Shown here: in pieces, positions 1 through 10,507 of the stretch
Numbering within the stretch: position 1 is the first letter of the stretch
Layout: each line of letters begins with the position of its first letter
Assembly (NCBI GenBank): GCA_010093705.1
Contig: MU006089.1
Coordinates: 1,428,455 to 1,492,454 of the forward strand
Direction of reading: 5' to 3'
DNA: 64,000 nt
From: Patellaria atrata CBS 101060
Taxonomy: Eukaryota; Ascomycota; Dothideomycetes; Patellariales; Patellariaceae
Notes under the pieces: model-generated
What the model was told of the DNA's origin: nothing
Database searches by the model: none
Seen by the model: the letters and a program-made list of their open reading frames with translations, nothing else
Translations under genes and position numbers: made by a program

Positions 1-736
1 GCGAATAGATCTTAAACTCCTGTAAATGGTTTAATCGTTGAGCGAGGCCTTCACGAGATTCAACACGAGCAGCTATTTCTCGCATTGCAAGAGGTCCTAT
101 CTCTTCTATACCAATCATTGCCAGTCCCTGTGTGATGGTTTCGAACGAGATGGCCGAAGTGGCAAATAATCTAGCGCAAAGGGAGTCATTCAATTGCCGC
201 TTAGGTGTGACCGAGTGGACTTTTCCAAGTCCTCTAATAACTGCTTCGCGCAACTTAGTCGGATAAAACCGTACCTTCGGAGATAGGGGAGCAGAATCTG
301 TGTCTTTTTTGAAACCCGGAGTTGAGACGATCCTTTCCTTACGGGACTTACGCGAAGTTGGTGTCCTACGTCCCCCTTCTGCTGAGTGGAAAGGAGCTTC
401 ACGATTCCATCTAGCGCTACTTGTCTTCAACGATCTATTAAATTTTTTTCGACCCCTTCCCAGCTCATTCGTGGAGATAGATCCCAACGACAGATCCGCC
501 TCGATGTGGTCTCTTCCTTCTCTCCCCTGCACTCTAGTACGTGTGTCTAGTCCGTCATGATTCTCTGTTAAGATAGTTGCAGTGGAAAAGGTCTGTTTCC
601 ATGAATGAAAAGCGTCGCAAAACCATAAAGGCGAGGGAGTAGCTGGATCGTGGGATGATGATGACGATATTACAAGTCTTCGTAATGCCCTTACTGCCAG
701 TGGTCTGGCGAGGAGCCTATCCAGAGCTGTTCGCAT
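1..736 (-). CDS. Probable mitochondrially targeted protein, 5' part only
   Basis: An uninterrupted frame runs on the minus strand from an ATG at 736 to the window edge, giving about 245 residues with no stop or obvious intron. An in-frame stop lies just upstream at 815-817. The first residues (MRTALDRLLARPLAVRALRR) are rich in Arg, Leu and Ala with no acidic residue after the first Asp, which fits a mitochondrial presequence. A Ser/Arg-rich disordered stretch follows. From about residue 155 the chain becomes ordered and helical (for example FYPTKLREAVIRGLGKVH and LFATSAISFETITQGLAMIG), with a periodic look that could be helical-repeat (PPR-like) structure. I do not recognise the family. The 3' part lies outside the window. 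It is divergent from COX7 with about 360 bp between the starts. The presequence is the best-supported statement; the repeat idea is only an impression. Confidence 0.6.
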   Translation of the reverse strand, partial: MRTALDRLLARPLAVRALRRLVISSSSSHDPATPSPLWFCDAFHSWKQTFSTATILTENHDGLDTRTRVQGREGRDHIEADLSLGSISTNELGRGRKKFNRSLKTSSARWNREAPFHSAEGGRRTPTSRKSRKERIVSTPGFKKDTDSAPLSPKVRFYPTKLREAVIRGLGKVHSVTPKRQLNDSLCARLFATSAISFETITQGLAMIGIEEIGPLAMREIAARVESREGLAQRLNHLQEFKIYS

Positions 737-1098
737 CAATTTGAAGTTCGGGATAGAGTGAAACCATGCATGGCCTTTGTGTTGGATATTAATAGCAAGT
801 GATGGGAGGGCAGATTACGCATTGAGATCGGCTGTAAGCACTTATATTTGTGCGAGGATAGTTATTAAAAGGAGTGTAAGTTAATGGTCATAAGTAGTAT
901 GGGCATTCATAGTTTCTTGAAAGTAGCGGAGGTTAGATATTTAGATACCTCGCTGCCAAGCACGCGGTTCTTCCCGGTCGAACGACCAACCTCACGACCT
1001 CAAACAATCGAACCTACAGTAAGTAACTCATCAATTACAAAACCCTCTCTCCTCTCCAATCCACCTCACACACATACTCAATCCATCTTGAATACACA
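737..1098. promoter_or_regulatory. Shared divergent promoter region
   Basis: About 360 bp separates the minus-strand mitochondrial protein start from the COX7 start. It contains no supported gene. The last 100 bases before COX7 are pyrimidine- and A-rich (CCTCTCTCCTCTCCAATCC) as in many fungal leaders. Both flanking products look mitochondrial, so shared control is possible but not shown. Confidence 0.4.
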
Positions 1099-1723
1099 AT
1101 GGCGCAAAAATGGGGGTAAGTGACATATGTCTGAATCCAATCCCATATTGAAGGAGCTTCGTCGAGCTCCATTCCGTACCGTAGCTCTCTCCGCTCTTTG
1201 CAAACCAACACTGAACCGCACGATACAGTTTCGTCAACCGCCCCAATCGCGTACCCGAATATCAACGTATGTTCCAAGCTCATGATGGCAAGCGACAATG
1301 GGTTCAGGTGCGTCGCTATACACGATCCATTTCCACAACCAAACTCCGCCCGCTCGTACACTCCTAGATTACTCAAGCTCGTTGGTTGCTTCATAATTAC
1401 AACACTACTAAAGGGATTCATAGACTCCTCGAAGCAAGTTCATGCTCTACCCGTATTATGTCATCCTATGGGGAGGCTTTGCTGGTATGCTTCCCATTAC
1501 TTCCTCGACATTTCGCACTAGCACCATCTTCCTTCCTCCTGAAATACGCAGATACTAATCCTTTAATCTCCACCTCAGGCTCGATGTATATGATGGGTCG
1601 CATGACTTTGGTATGGCTCCGGAACGTCCAGTCGCTTCTTGGCAGTTTATATCGGGGTCAAGACTGTTCAAGTTCCGCTAATCAGTCAAATAGGGCCATA
1701 AGACCTGGTTCGGTCAAGGTTAG
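1099..1723 (+). CDS. COX7: Cytochrome c oxidase subunit VIIa family protein
   Basis: Five short exons (1099-1115, 1229-1307, 1424-1484, 1579-1610, 1694-1723) join in phase to a 72-residue protein ending in TAG. It is a small inner-membrane subunit of respiratory complex IV. Residues 7-32 contain NRVPEYQRMFQAHDGKR, matching the family pattern NRVPEKQKLFQ..NG of animal COX7A. TPRSKFMLYPYYVILWGG resembles the HPRSALYLYPFYAI segment of yeast Cox7 and begins the single membrane span. The protein ends GHKTWFGQG. All four introns have GT..AG ends. The gene is easy to miss because the first exon is only 17 nt and no exon exceeds 79 nt. It is divergent from a probable mitochondrial protein gene. Family assignment rests on recalled motifs; the gene model itself is strong. 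Confidence 0.86.
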
Positions 1724-2328
1724 AGCGTGTCAATTCAATTCGGAGATTTTTCATTTGTGTCTCTATTATCGGATGGAAGATATCGTTTACCATCGACACC
1801 TGTACAGAAAGATTTCATCTTATACAAGGGATCATTCATCCCCGGCCACAACCTTCCAAACTTGTCCCAGTGAACTTTTGAACCTATGCAAGGATATATC
1901 ATGTTTACTGTGAACCGATTCCAATGACGAATTTTCCTAAAAAACCGACTACGACAACGCAAACGCATTGAACTACTGTATTAATCCCTACTTCTAACTT
2001 TGTGCTACGAAAAAAATCCTGAAGAGGGATTTCGTTCATACGTGAACAAATACATAGTACTCTGTAATTTTTGTGTACCAGCTTGCTTTACGGTAATACT
2101 TCTTTTGTAACATATCTTTAAATAATTCATTGAGGGAGGTTAAATAAACAGGGCGCATTTGAAGTTATTTACTGTAGTACCTAGCCGAGCTAGTCTATCT
2201 ACCTTACCTCTCGAACTAACACCCGAATCCTCTACCACTACAATATCCCCACATGCAATCCCTTAAGTATCAGCGTTTTTGAAGGTTATCGACCTCATCG
2301 TACTGACTAGCGGACTAGTCTGCTCACA
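1724..2328. other. Intergenic, COX7 3' end and next promoter
   Basis: About 600 bp, A+T-leaning just after COX7, with no gene I can support. The final 150 bp should hold the promoter of the CCDC47-like gene. Short minus-strand frames here have no splice signals or family look. Confidence 0.35.
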
Positions 2329-3776
2329 ATGGCCGAGTATCTGAAAAATGTCTTTGGAGGCTCGAAGCCATCGACCGCACCCGTAGATGATGCTGGTTAG
2401 TTGCGCTTCAGAAAGTACTCCGAATTACCATTGACCATTCAACTAACTCGGTCGCGTCTCCATAGACTTTGCCGACTATGCTGGTGCTCCAGAGCCCACT
2501 CCTGTTGCTTTTACGACAAACACAGCCGCATCTCCACCGACCTTCCCACCACCGCGAGCTACCTCGAGGCCGTATACAAAGTGGTACCGGGTATGGGAGC
2601 GCACGCAACCTAGAGACTTTTACCAAGAAGCTTTCATCATCCCATTCATCTTGTTAATTGTTCTGATCCATGTATGGGGTACTCGCGCTAATCGGCGCCG
2701 AGCCCACGGCTGGATCAAGGCGCATGCTCCCACTTTGCAGCAGGAGTTCGCTCAGGTAGGGTTTGAGACGCCGAAACGCTCAGATAATGATCAAGTTGCG
2801 CACTCTGATGAAACTGTTCTGCCGGAGATGCTTCTCAAAGAGAAGACGGCCAATGAGTTCACCACGTACGCTTCTGGGCGACAGAACATTGCTTTTGTCG
2901 ATTTGAAGCTCACTTTCGTGAAGCGCTACAACCCAATGGTGCGCTTTGGAGAGGCCGCTATTGGGTTTATGTTTGAGAGCTTGCCTGCTACTATTGAACG
3001 AATGGAAGCTACTGCGTACGCGTTCGATGGGAAAGAGAAAGATCTGGTTGGTTCTCTAGGCGGAACATCTAAATTAACAGGCAATTCGATCTATGATGCC
3101 TTCGTCTGGGCTATCGTTCACAAAGATATGATGAAGCTCCTCCGGGACGATCGTTATGATCTTTCATTGACTGCTACAAAGGATCACCCTAAACTCCCTA
3201 TCTGGGCCACCGTCATGAGCGAAAGTGCAGAGATTACCGAAAGTCTTTTAACACCGGAGCTTATCCAGGCCGTAGAATCTGCCGGCCATGCTTTCGAGGC
3301 TCTTGTCATTTCAGATCAGCCCATGGAACAACCCAAAAAGTAGAGTACCACTCTTCCCTCATTAGTATTCCACGTACTAATAAAAATATCTCAGACTGAA
3401 TGAGACTGTGCCCAAGAAGCGCGTCTCCCTTGCGCTCAAGCTCCCTAGTTCCTCTTCCACTTCTGCGTATACTCGGACGCTCCCCATTTTCCAGTACTTC
3501 CTCCGCTTGACAGACACCCTAGTGTCGCATGGCCGCTTCCGACCTGAAGCTCTTCGCAAAGTCAAAGCGACGCGCGAGGAAGAGATGCGCAAAATCAAAC
3601 GCGTAGATGAAGCGGAACAGAGTGAAGAGAGGAAGCAACAGGCAGATAAGGCTAAGAAAGAGCTAAGAGATCAGAAGCTGAAGAACATGAGTGCAGATGA
3701 GCAGAGGAAGTACTTAGAAAAGGAGAGAGAAAAGGATATGAGAAGGGGTCAGAAGAGGAAGACCATGAAGGCCTAG
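2329..3776 (+). CDS. DUF1682/CCDC47-family ER membrane protein
   Basis: Three exons (2329-2395, 2466-3339, 3395-3776) give 440 residues. The second intron has a textbook GTACTAAT branch. The N-terminus is short, acidic and proline-rich. A single membrane span follows at about residues 75-93 (AFIIPFILLIVLIHVW). Next come a large cytosolic domain with the family feel of DUF1682 (PF07946), and a Lys/Arg/Glu-rich C-terminal tail from about residue 375 (DEQRKYLEKEREKDMRRGQK). The family includes human CCDC47, an ER protein of the PAT/multipass translocon machinery that helps insert multi-spanning membrane proteins. A role in ER membrane-protein biogenesis is therefore inferred. EMC1, another ER insertase component, lies about 4 kb away, but I read that as chance. 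The length is close to animal CCDC47 (about 480). Confidence 0.85.
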
Positions 3777-4243
3777 AGCCAGGGCTCCCGATGAGTCTAC
3801 TTGCATAAACTATGTAAGCTGTGGTTTGGGGCAGCCTGGGAGGAACGCGAGTGTACAAGTACTATCATGGATTCGCATATAATCCAAAAATGTTGATACA
3901 GCGGTAACCGTCTCTTTGATTGGGGGGTTCTTCCTCACATCTGTACGATAGTATAGTATTTGAATCTCTATCGGTTTACCAGTTTCATCTCGGTTAGAGG
4001 TTCCTAAGGGGTCCCTTTACGAAAGTAGAAGTACGAGTCGTTACTTGTATGATCAATAAATGATCGTGTTCCGCTCCTGTCAATAATTGCGTGTTCTTTT
4101 TCTCAGCTTATTCTGCCATGCGACCTACGTGACGAGCTACTCATACAGAAGGGGATGATAATGTTTGTGGATCTTATAAGGCTACAAAGTTATGGGTATA
4201 GAACCAAAGCACAAAACATCCATAAAGGAGTCTCTAACATGAG
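3777..4243. other. Convergent intergenic region
   Basis: About 470 bp between the 3' ends of two convergent genes. It is A+T-leaning and contains nothing beyond expected 3' UTR and polyadenylation sequence (for example AATAAATG near 4056). Confidence 0.35.
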
Positions 4244-4972
4244 CTAATCCTCTCTGGCCCCATCTCTCTTCACTTCAAAAACTTCCCCTGCCAACTTCCT
4301 GATGTTCTCGTCTTCAGCTTCTCGCAACGCCCTCTTTATGCCTTCCAGCACAGCTTTTGACACCCCCTCCGGGTTGCGGCAACAGATATCTATTCCCGCA
4401 GGCGTGAACAGCGTTTTCGCAAAGTAAGTAACGATATATCCATTCTCTCCCTCCACACCCTCTTCCGCCGCTCCATTATCGTTCCCATACCCGATAACTT
4501 CCCAGTGCGAGCTCGCGATCTTCAACCACCCGACACCGCGCCAATTGTACGCCCAACCATCCTTCGTCACCCTCTCGCCCTCCTCTTTGGGAAGGCCGGC
4601 CGCTTTATTCTCGACTTGAGTTTTAACGCCGACACCTGAAGTAGAGACGGGCGTGTCAATCCCATGAACATTCTTCACTTTTTTGCCGTTGAGAGCTTGG
4701 TAGGTCACCATATCGTCAAGCTTAGGGGTAGCGTCAGAGTCTAGGATCTTGTACGTGATTCGGACGTTTCGCTTTGACTTCCACATGGGGAGCGAGGAAT
4801 GGGTGACGTGCCAGGTGGCTTCGAGCCATTGTGGTGTTGGTGGGTTTAGATCAAGAGGTTGGGAATAAGGGGATGCGAGAGGCGGACGGAGGGTTATTGG
4901 TTTGACCGTTTGGGTTTCAGACTCGGAGTTTACTTGAGGAACCGTTTGCGAGATGTCTTCGTTTTGGGACAT
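4244..4972 (-). CDS. Unknown fungal protein, possibly lipocalin-like
   Basis: A single intronless frame of 242 residues with a good ATG context. I do not recognise a named family. The N-terminal 45 residues are polar and disordered (Gln, Ser, Pro). From about residue 48 there is an alternating hydrophobic/polar strand pattern with conserved-looking aromatic and glycine positions: WLEATWHVTHSSLPMW, VRITYKIL, GWAYNWRGVGWLKIASSHW, YIVTYFAKTLFTPAGIDI. It ends in a charged helix with KAVLEGIKRALREAEDEN. The strand pattern, the early GxW-like tryptophan and the size fit a small beta-barrel such as a lipocalin/calycin binding an apolar ligand. No signal peptide is visible, so it is probably cytosolic. 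It lies 270 bp downstream of IPK1 on the same strand. The coding call is firm; the fold is a guess. Confidence 0.65.
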   Translation of the reverse strand: MSQNEDISQTVPQVNSESETQTVKPITLRPPLASPYSQPLDLNPPTPQWLEATWHVTHSSLPMWKSKRNVRITYKILDSDATPKLDDMVTYQALNGKKVKNVHGIDTPVSTSGVGVKTQVENKAAGLPKEEGERVTKDGWAYNWRGVGWLKIASSHWEVIGYGNDNGAAEEGVEGENGYIVTYFAKTLFTPAGIDICCRNPEGVSKAVLEGIKRALREAEDENIRKLAGEVFEVKRDGARED

Positions 4973-5242
4973 GGTTTGTCAAGTCTTCTCCCTCAATTGA
5001 AGTTGAAGCAGTTCGGTGCGTGGTTTGGCCTCACCCCGGCATATGCTCGGGTCCAGGACTGTAGTAATATACCAGCTCAAAACGAATACGGATTCTATAC
5101 GCAGCCTGTCTACACAGTATAAATACACAAACATTCGCTATAGCCCCAGGCATCACAGTATTTCGTATCTAAGGTACGTGGAGATCAAGGATAAATCAGA
5201 AGGCCTCCAATCAGCTGGGTATCAAAGGGACACATACACAAC

Positions 5243-6403
5243 TCACGTCCCGTTTCTCGTCCACAGCAAGCATACCTCATCTTGCTTCTGTATCTCCTGA
5301 AATTTTTCTGTCCCTGTATACCACCCTTCGTCCGTCAATTGCTCTTCAAGTTTCCGCCAGTACGACAGTTTGCCCTCCGTAGGTTTTGGGTCCAGGTCTG
5401 CTAGCCTTGCCTCAACTGGCCTGTCGCAGTCACCGGAAAAGCGCAAAAACATGGAGCAATCCCTCAAGGTCATGGCGAAAGCGAGTTTCTCCAAATCCGG
5501 GGCGATTCCCATGGCTCCATCTGGGTCAAACTTAGCTTGTAAGTCTTGTAACTGCTTGAGCAGACGCAGTCCGTCCCCAGAACCGGTGAAGTAAGAGGTC
5601 AACAGATTGATGATCCGATCCTGACTGCACAGAGCGTTATTCTCGAAAGAAACGTGTGCGGTCTTGAATAGGGTCCGAATGACTGGTGTAACAAGCTCTT
5701 CGTCGTCCGACACGAGGGCCAGTGGACAGTAGAGGTGCACCCTACCGCCCCATTGACGTTGAGGAGCTTTGCAGTTGTCCCGAGCAGCTTTCGCGCAAGT
5801 TCGACATCTACGAGCGTTTGGGGGCGCTGTAGGTGATTGAAGTAGCCACTTTGGCTTCATCTCTATTGTGTAGACGCCTTCTGCAGGAGCCAGCATGTTT
5901 GGCATGAGCATACCGTGTAAGTCTTTTACTGAGATGAATTGATTGAGACGTTTAGTTGGACGGATACCATCGTCTTCTAGTTGCTTGAGCTCGAGGTTTA
6001 AAGCATCGATGATGCTCGGATGGCATATGACCAACTCTGAGCGAACGATGTCATCGCTCTCGAAGTTCTTTTTAATCGTACGATGGTAGCTGTCGACGGA
6101 AATGCTGGAGATATTGTCCTTTCTCAAGCGCAAAAGTTGGTTGATCCAGGTCCTGTGAGCTGGATCGATTGTTCCTTGAGCCGATGGTTGTATGCGATAC
6201 AGAACATTTGCTCCTCCCTGTTGCGAGTGTGAGCAACTATATATATTGATGGGATAGCTTATGTATGATTGCCGGCACGAAATGAAATTTACATTTGACA
6301 TTACCTCTTTGTGGTATTCAAGTACTATTTCTGACTGCTGTTGATATTTTCTACCCCTTGGGTGAATGGCGGGCGGGTCCCCGTCTAATTGTGCCTCTAT
6401 CAT
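5243..6403 (-). CDS. IPK1: Inositol-pentakisphosphate 2-kinase
   Basis: Two exons (6403-6305 and 6217-5243) give 357 residues. The 87-nt intron (6218-6304) has no in-frame stop and would add 29 residues if retained. The enzyme phosphorylates inositol pentakisphosphate at the 2 position to make phytate (InsP6), which serves mRNA export and signalling. Supporting motifs are the nucleotide-loop GGANVLYRI directly after the intron (G-A-N-x-x-Y-R in the family), EMKPKWLLQ at about residues 152-160 (the hallmark EIKPKWL lysine motif), a Cys pair CRTCAKAARDNC shortly after it, and the late TLRDCSMFLRF, matching the family TLKDCS motif. Splicing is supported because it joins HKE directly to GGANVLYR. 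Length is normal for fungal Ipk1. It is divergent from ECM15. Confidence 0.88.
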   Translation of the reverse strand: MIEAQLDGDPPAIHPRGRKYQQQSEIVLEYHKEVMSNVNFISCRQSYISYPINIYSCSHSQQGGANVLYRIQPSAQGTIDPAHRTWINQLLRLRKDNISSISVDSYHRTIKKNFESDDIVRSELVICHPSIIDALNLELKQLEDDGIRPTKRLNQFISVKDLHGMLMPNMLAPAEGVYTIEMKPKWLLQSPTAPPNARRCRTCAKAARDNCKAPQRQWGGRVHLYCPLALVSDDEELVTPVIRTLFKTAHVSFENNALCSQDRIINLLTSYFTGSGDGLRLLKQLQDLQAKFDPDGAMGIAPDLEKLAFAMTLRDCSMFLRFSGDCDRPVEARLADLDPKPTEGKLSYWRKLEEQLTDEGWYTGTEKFQEIQKQDEVCLLWTRNGT

Positions 6404-6723
6404 TGTAGTTGAAATCCCTCGGCCTTTGGTCTGAGGATAGCTGAAGTATTTTGATCATAGTTGCGGGTGTGTTGGATTGTAACTAGTATTATAGTATATC
6501 AATCATTCAGTCATTTCTTGTTCCTTAGAGTTCTGGTTAGAGTTTAGACCACAAGAGAATCTTTTATTTTACCCAGTTCTACTGTAACGTCGTGCGCCTC
6601 GCGCCCCATCGTTCATAGTCCATCCACGCCCAAAATCTCTCCTCCAGTAGTTTTCCTCCTCTTCATCACCTTACCAATCCATATTCCCTCGTAGCCGCCA
6701 TTATTGGCTATACCGATAACAAA
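6404..6723. promoter_or_regulatory. Divergent promoter, IPK1 / ECM15
   Basis: 320 bp between two divergent starts. A CT-rich leader (CTCTCCTCCAGTAG, TCCTCCTCTTCATC) precedes the ECM15 ATG, and A+T-rich sequence precedes IPK1. No specific operator is recognisable. Confidence 0.4.
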
Positions 6724-7182
6724 ATGACATCTCTTCCTTCGGACCCCAACCTGAGAGATTTGGCCACGCCGCCCGCTTGTACGGCTGATTTCTGCCTTAT
6801 TCCCATAGGGACGAGCTCGGGGGCATCCGTCTCGAAAGAGATCGCCCAAGTTCAGCGGCTTCTCAAAATGTCAGGCTTGAACTATTCCTTACATTCGGCG
6901 GGTACAACGCTCGGTACATGATCCCCTCGATGAATTCCTTTGAAAATTTTTCTTAAGCACCCATGGCATGAGAACCATAACTAACAAGTAGAGTAATAAG
7001 AGGGATCTTGGGACGATGTCATGAGAATCATTGGTCAATGTCACTCGATGCTACATGCAAATGGTGTCCTGAGAATCCAGTCCGATATCAGAATCGGAAC
7101 AAGGACAGATAAGAGTCAAACGTTTGCAGACAAAGTCAGGGCAGTCGAAGACTTGTTAAAGTCGGATTCACATGATGCATAG
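6724..7182 (+). CDS. ECM15: ECM15/MTH1187 (UPF0045)-family protein
   Basis: Two exons (6724-6913, 7001-7182) make 123 residues, the normal size for this family. Residues after position 18 read ADFCLIPIGTSSGASVSKEI, then LKMSGLNYSLHSAGTTLEG across the splice junction, then WDDVMRIIGQCHSMLH and RIQSDIRIGTRTDKSQT, all in the order of the yeast Ecm15/YBL001c and MTH1187 family. These are small ferredoxin-like tetrameric proteins; bacterial relatives bind thiamine or related compounds. A cytosolic thiamine-related sensing or carrier role is known only by family and is not shown here. The intron is 87 nt with CTAAC near its 3' end. The acceptor at 7000 was chosen because the earlier AG would place a stop in frame. 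Confidence 0.85.
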
Positions 7183-7577
7183 ATAGTTTTATGTTTCCCC
7201 TCATCCAAATGTGTCTCAACAATAGACTTCAGGTTGGAGGACAAGAATCTGAATTGTAGCCCGAGTCCCCAATTTATTGGAGAACGAGCAACATTTTCAT
7301 CATATAATTTGTTATTTGAGACAACTGTACTGCCCTATACCGCTCGACCTATGAACGGTTAGACGGTCAATTCTTCGTCAAACCGTCCAGGTTCTCGCTT
7401 GTTGTCTGCTTTAATAGGACATCCATCCAGTCTGATCAAGCCATTGATGTCTTCAACATGGACCCAGATGTGTCGTTTGGTATCGTCTTTTAAAATGGCC
7501 CTAAACATACGTGTAGAGCAAATAGCATGAGCAACCAAATTTCTATGATACTATGTTTTGAGCTTCGTCACACGTGC
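7183..7577. other. Convergent intergenic region, ECM15 / EMC1
   Basis: 395 bp of 3' flanks with T-rich and A-rich stretches. I see no gene, repeat or RNA structure in it. Confidence 0.3.
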
Positions 7578-10507
7578 TCAAGAGATCTGCCACTGTGCAT
7601 TGATCTGTTTCCTCTTTACCTAGCACCACATCAGTAGGAAGAAGCGAGAGGGCAATGTTGACAGTCTTACTAAAGGCGCTACGAACAGAACACCAATCGC
7701 CAAAGCCGCGACTGTGCTCACCATCTGAATCTTATTGAATCCTTTCCCGAGAATGTCGAATGAGAAACTGGGGCTAACTCGGGTCCCAAAGACATCAATC
7801 CCATATGCGAAAACAAGACTTGTGCTTTCTAGCAGGGAGGGGCTAGTTATCACATTTTCAATGCCTAGCAACTCGCGTTTATGGTTGAGATACCATTTGG
7901 GATCAAAGTCGATATAAGGAAGGTACTTGGTCAAGCCTTCGCTTGATTCCTGTGCAGTCGCATCGCGGCCTACTGGTCGTCTAGGATCAATTACCTGCTT
8001 GGGAATGCCCACGATTGAGTTGGAACCCGGAAGGGTAGCCAATAATTGGCGCGACGTTATCCCTTGTCTTGTATGGGTCACCGCCATATGCGATATCCGC
8101 TCAGGGATATGGTAAGTCTGGGTAAGAACATGTGGTTTCAAAGCATCGCCAGCAGGCAACGGTTCAATGCTTGACGCATTTGAACCAGTGCTCAGCGGGC
8201 CTCGATCATTCGGAAGGGAGGATTCATAGAGTTCTCCAACAACAAGAGCGAATCCTCTAGAAGATGGTATATGGGAAGCCGTATCGATGGTGTATGAATA
8301 GGTAAACCAGTTTTCTGATATTGCTGCAGCAATGTCCTGGCTGGTATCGATACCCTCGTGGGTGTTAGAGAAAATGACATTTCCTGAGATGGTGTCCAGA
8401 ATATAAACTGATGTACTTCTTGCGCCTTGATTTATAGCTGTTACTAAGGCGATGTTTGGGTTCAAGTACTTGTAGAGAACACTTCGATCACCTAAAACTT
8501 TGCCAATCGACGCAACAGGATCATCCACAGGTCTAGAAACGATGTTGATTATATGTTCACCTATGGCCGGGAGGAATTTCCAGATTGGTGTGGCATCCCC
8601 GCCGAAGAACCCTCTTACTTCTCCTTCAATAAGCTCATACGTAATGGCTGCGGAATTTCCTGGTGCCTGCTTGATCTCCACTGGTGGAGGATCACTTTCG
8701 CTTAGAAATACTCCTGTAGTAGTGTTCAGTAGCAGGTGTCTGACACCGTAACGTACCGTAACAAATCCCTGAGGGTCAGCCTCCAACTGTGGAGCTGCCC
8801 AACGGCTTCCCAGTTCCTGTCCGACGATCTCTACACTCCACACCGTTCTTCCCGAACTACCAACATCGAGTGCTGCGATGCGGCCATTGTCTGTGGCAAT
8901 GATGACCAATTTGCGAAATCCAAAACTGTCCCGCTGAAGTTCAGCTGAGGGCCTTTTCTCGTTATCACCAAGGAAGTTCCTTGTGATTCGAGCCGGTAAG
9001 TTCTGGATCCAGGTAGGCAAATGCTCGAAGTCTTTGATATGCCTCCGTACCCGATGAACATAAGCTGTCAAAACATTCTGGTGACCTTCAATATCGAGCT
9101 GGTAAGCAAGGTCCTGAGTATCCGGTAGTTCGGCCCAGACTGCAGTCGTGATACCTGATAGGCTCTCTGGTCTAGTCCACGAGATTTCGCTGTTCCTCAA
9201 CAAAACCCAATCGCCGCTCGAGAATAGAACTGCGCATCTCACTGCATGGGCAGCTCCAGAGCGGAGAACAACCTCAGATATAGCATGAACAGGCCGAGGG
9301 TCATCCAAGAGGCCTGGGATAGTAAAGTCCTTGATTGCAAAGCGACCAAGAACTCCATGTGATACTGAGGACACTACCAGAAGCTCCTCCCGAGTGAATC
9401 TTGTAAAGTATACATTTACGCCGCTAGTGCTGGTAGAGAATGCTCCGTTTCCAACAAGTTTGGGGAGACTATAAGCTTTTGCTACAGATGATGTTTTCAA
9501 GTCGACGTGATAAACTTCCGCCCAGTGACTCAATGGTGTCTGGTAATGGACGAGAAAATGCGGAACGGAATTGATCTGGCGCGGCGCATGTACTATGATC
9601 TTCTCGATGTCTTCCCCATTCGCATTATCGAGATTGAAGGAAGATACCGGCCTCGTACCAATGATATTAACCTTCAAGACCTTATGGTGTTTGTCCGTCC
9701 AACAAAGGACAGGCGATGCCGAGTTCGCTCCAACGAACAGAATCGACTGGGCGGATGGCAATTCACTATCAGAGTTTAAAGTGTATTGGTCCAGTTTGGT
9801 GCCCTTAAGAACATCTAAAGACGTAATCCTAATCTTGAGGCCACCAAGCATGCTGGTGTGAAGAGTAATGTAAAAGATGCCAGTGGAGGATGCGGCAATT
9901 TGGAACGGCTCATCTCCACTAATCAAAAGAGTAAGTAATGTTCCCTACGCCACAGCAGTGGTACATACCTATTATCTTCATGTTCCCATACCACAGCTCC
10001 AGTCTTGCCATTTAACCTCCTCACTACCGGAGTTGCTCCTCCAAACACCACGAGTGAATCTTTCTCTTTCTCGGTGTCAGATTCCGCTAGCTCAAGCACT
10101 TCGAGGTCTTTGATAGGACCAGCTCCTTCGAAAGATTTTCTCCACACCAGCTTACCATCTCCAGCTCCCCAAGCGGCAACGGAGTTGCGAATACCACTGA
10201 CGACCGTGTCCTGGCCTTGTCCGACGCTCAAAAATGCATCTGTAACATTCGACGGTTCAGCTAGAGGTTGTCGCCACACAATTGCTCCATCTTTCGGATT
10301 GACGGCTCCAAGTACAGATTTGTCCCCGATAGTATATATTAGAGAGGCTTTCGAGCCCTGAAAGGGCTGATGGAAGAAGGTGGTTCGTGAGCTCGGAATA
10401 CCAAGAAGGGCATTATGGAAGTCAACGTGGTAGGCGTCGTCTGCAAAAACAGCGAGAGATAATGGGATGAATAATGCTACAACTGGTAAAAGGAAGGAGA
10501 GAAGCAT
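7578..10507 (-). CDS. EMC1: ER membrane protein complex subunit 1
   Basis: Three exons (10507-9969, 9918-7671, 7619-7578) encode 942 residues. EMC1 is the large lumenal subunit of the EMC, which inserts tail-anchored and multi-pass proteins into the ER. It begins with a signal peptide (MLLSFLLPVVALFIPLSLAV). A PQQ/WD-like beta-propeller follows (repeated GAIVWRQPL, GKLVWRKSF, GAVVWEHEDN, GRTVWSVEIV motifs), then a C-terminal DUF1620-like region (YIDFDPKWYLNHKRELLGI, then DVFGTRVSPSFSFDILGKG) and one membrane span (VSTVAALAIGVLFVAPL). A 51-nt intron before the last 13 residues (VKRKQINAQWQIS) is easy to overlook: reading through it gives a false hydrophobic end and stop at 7620. The spliced end restores the short basic cytosolic tail expected of EMC1. 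The first intron is 50 nt. Confidence 0.92.
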
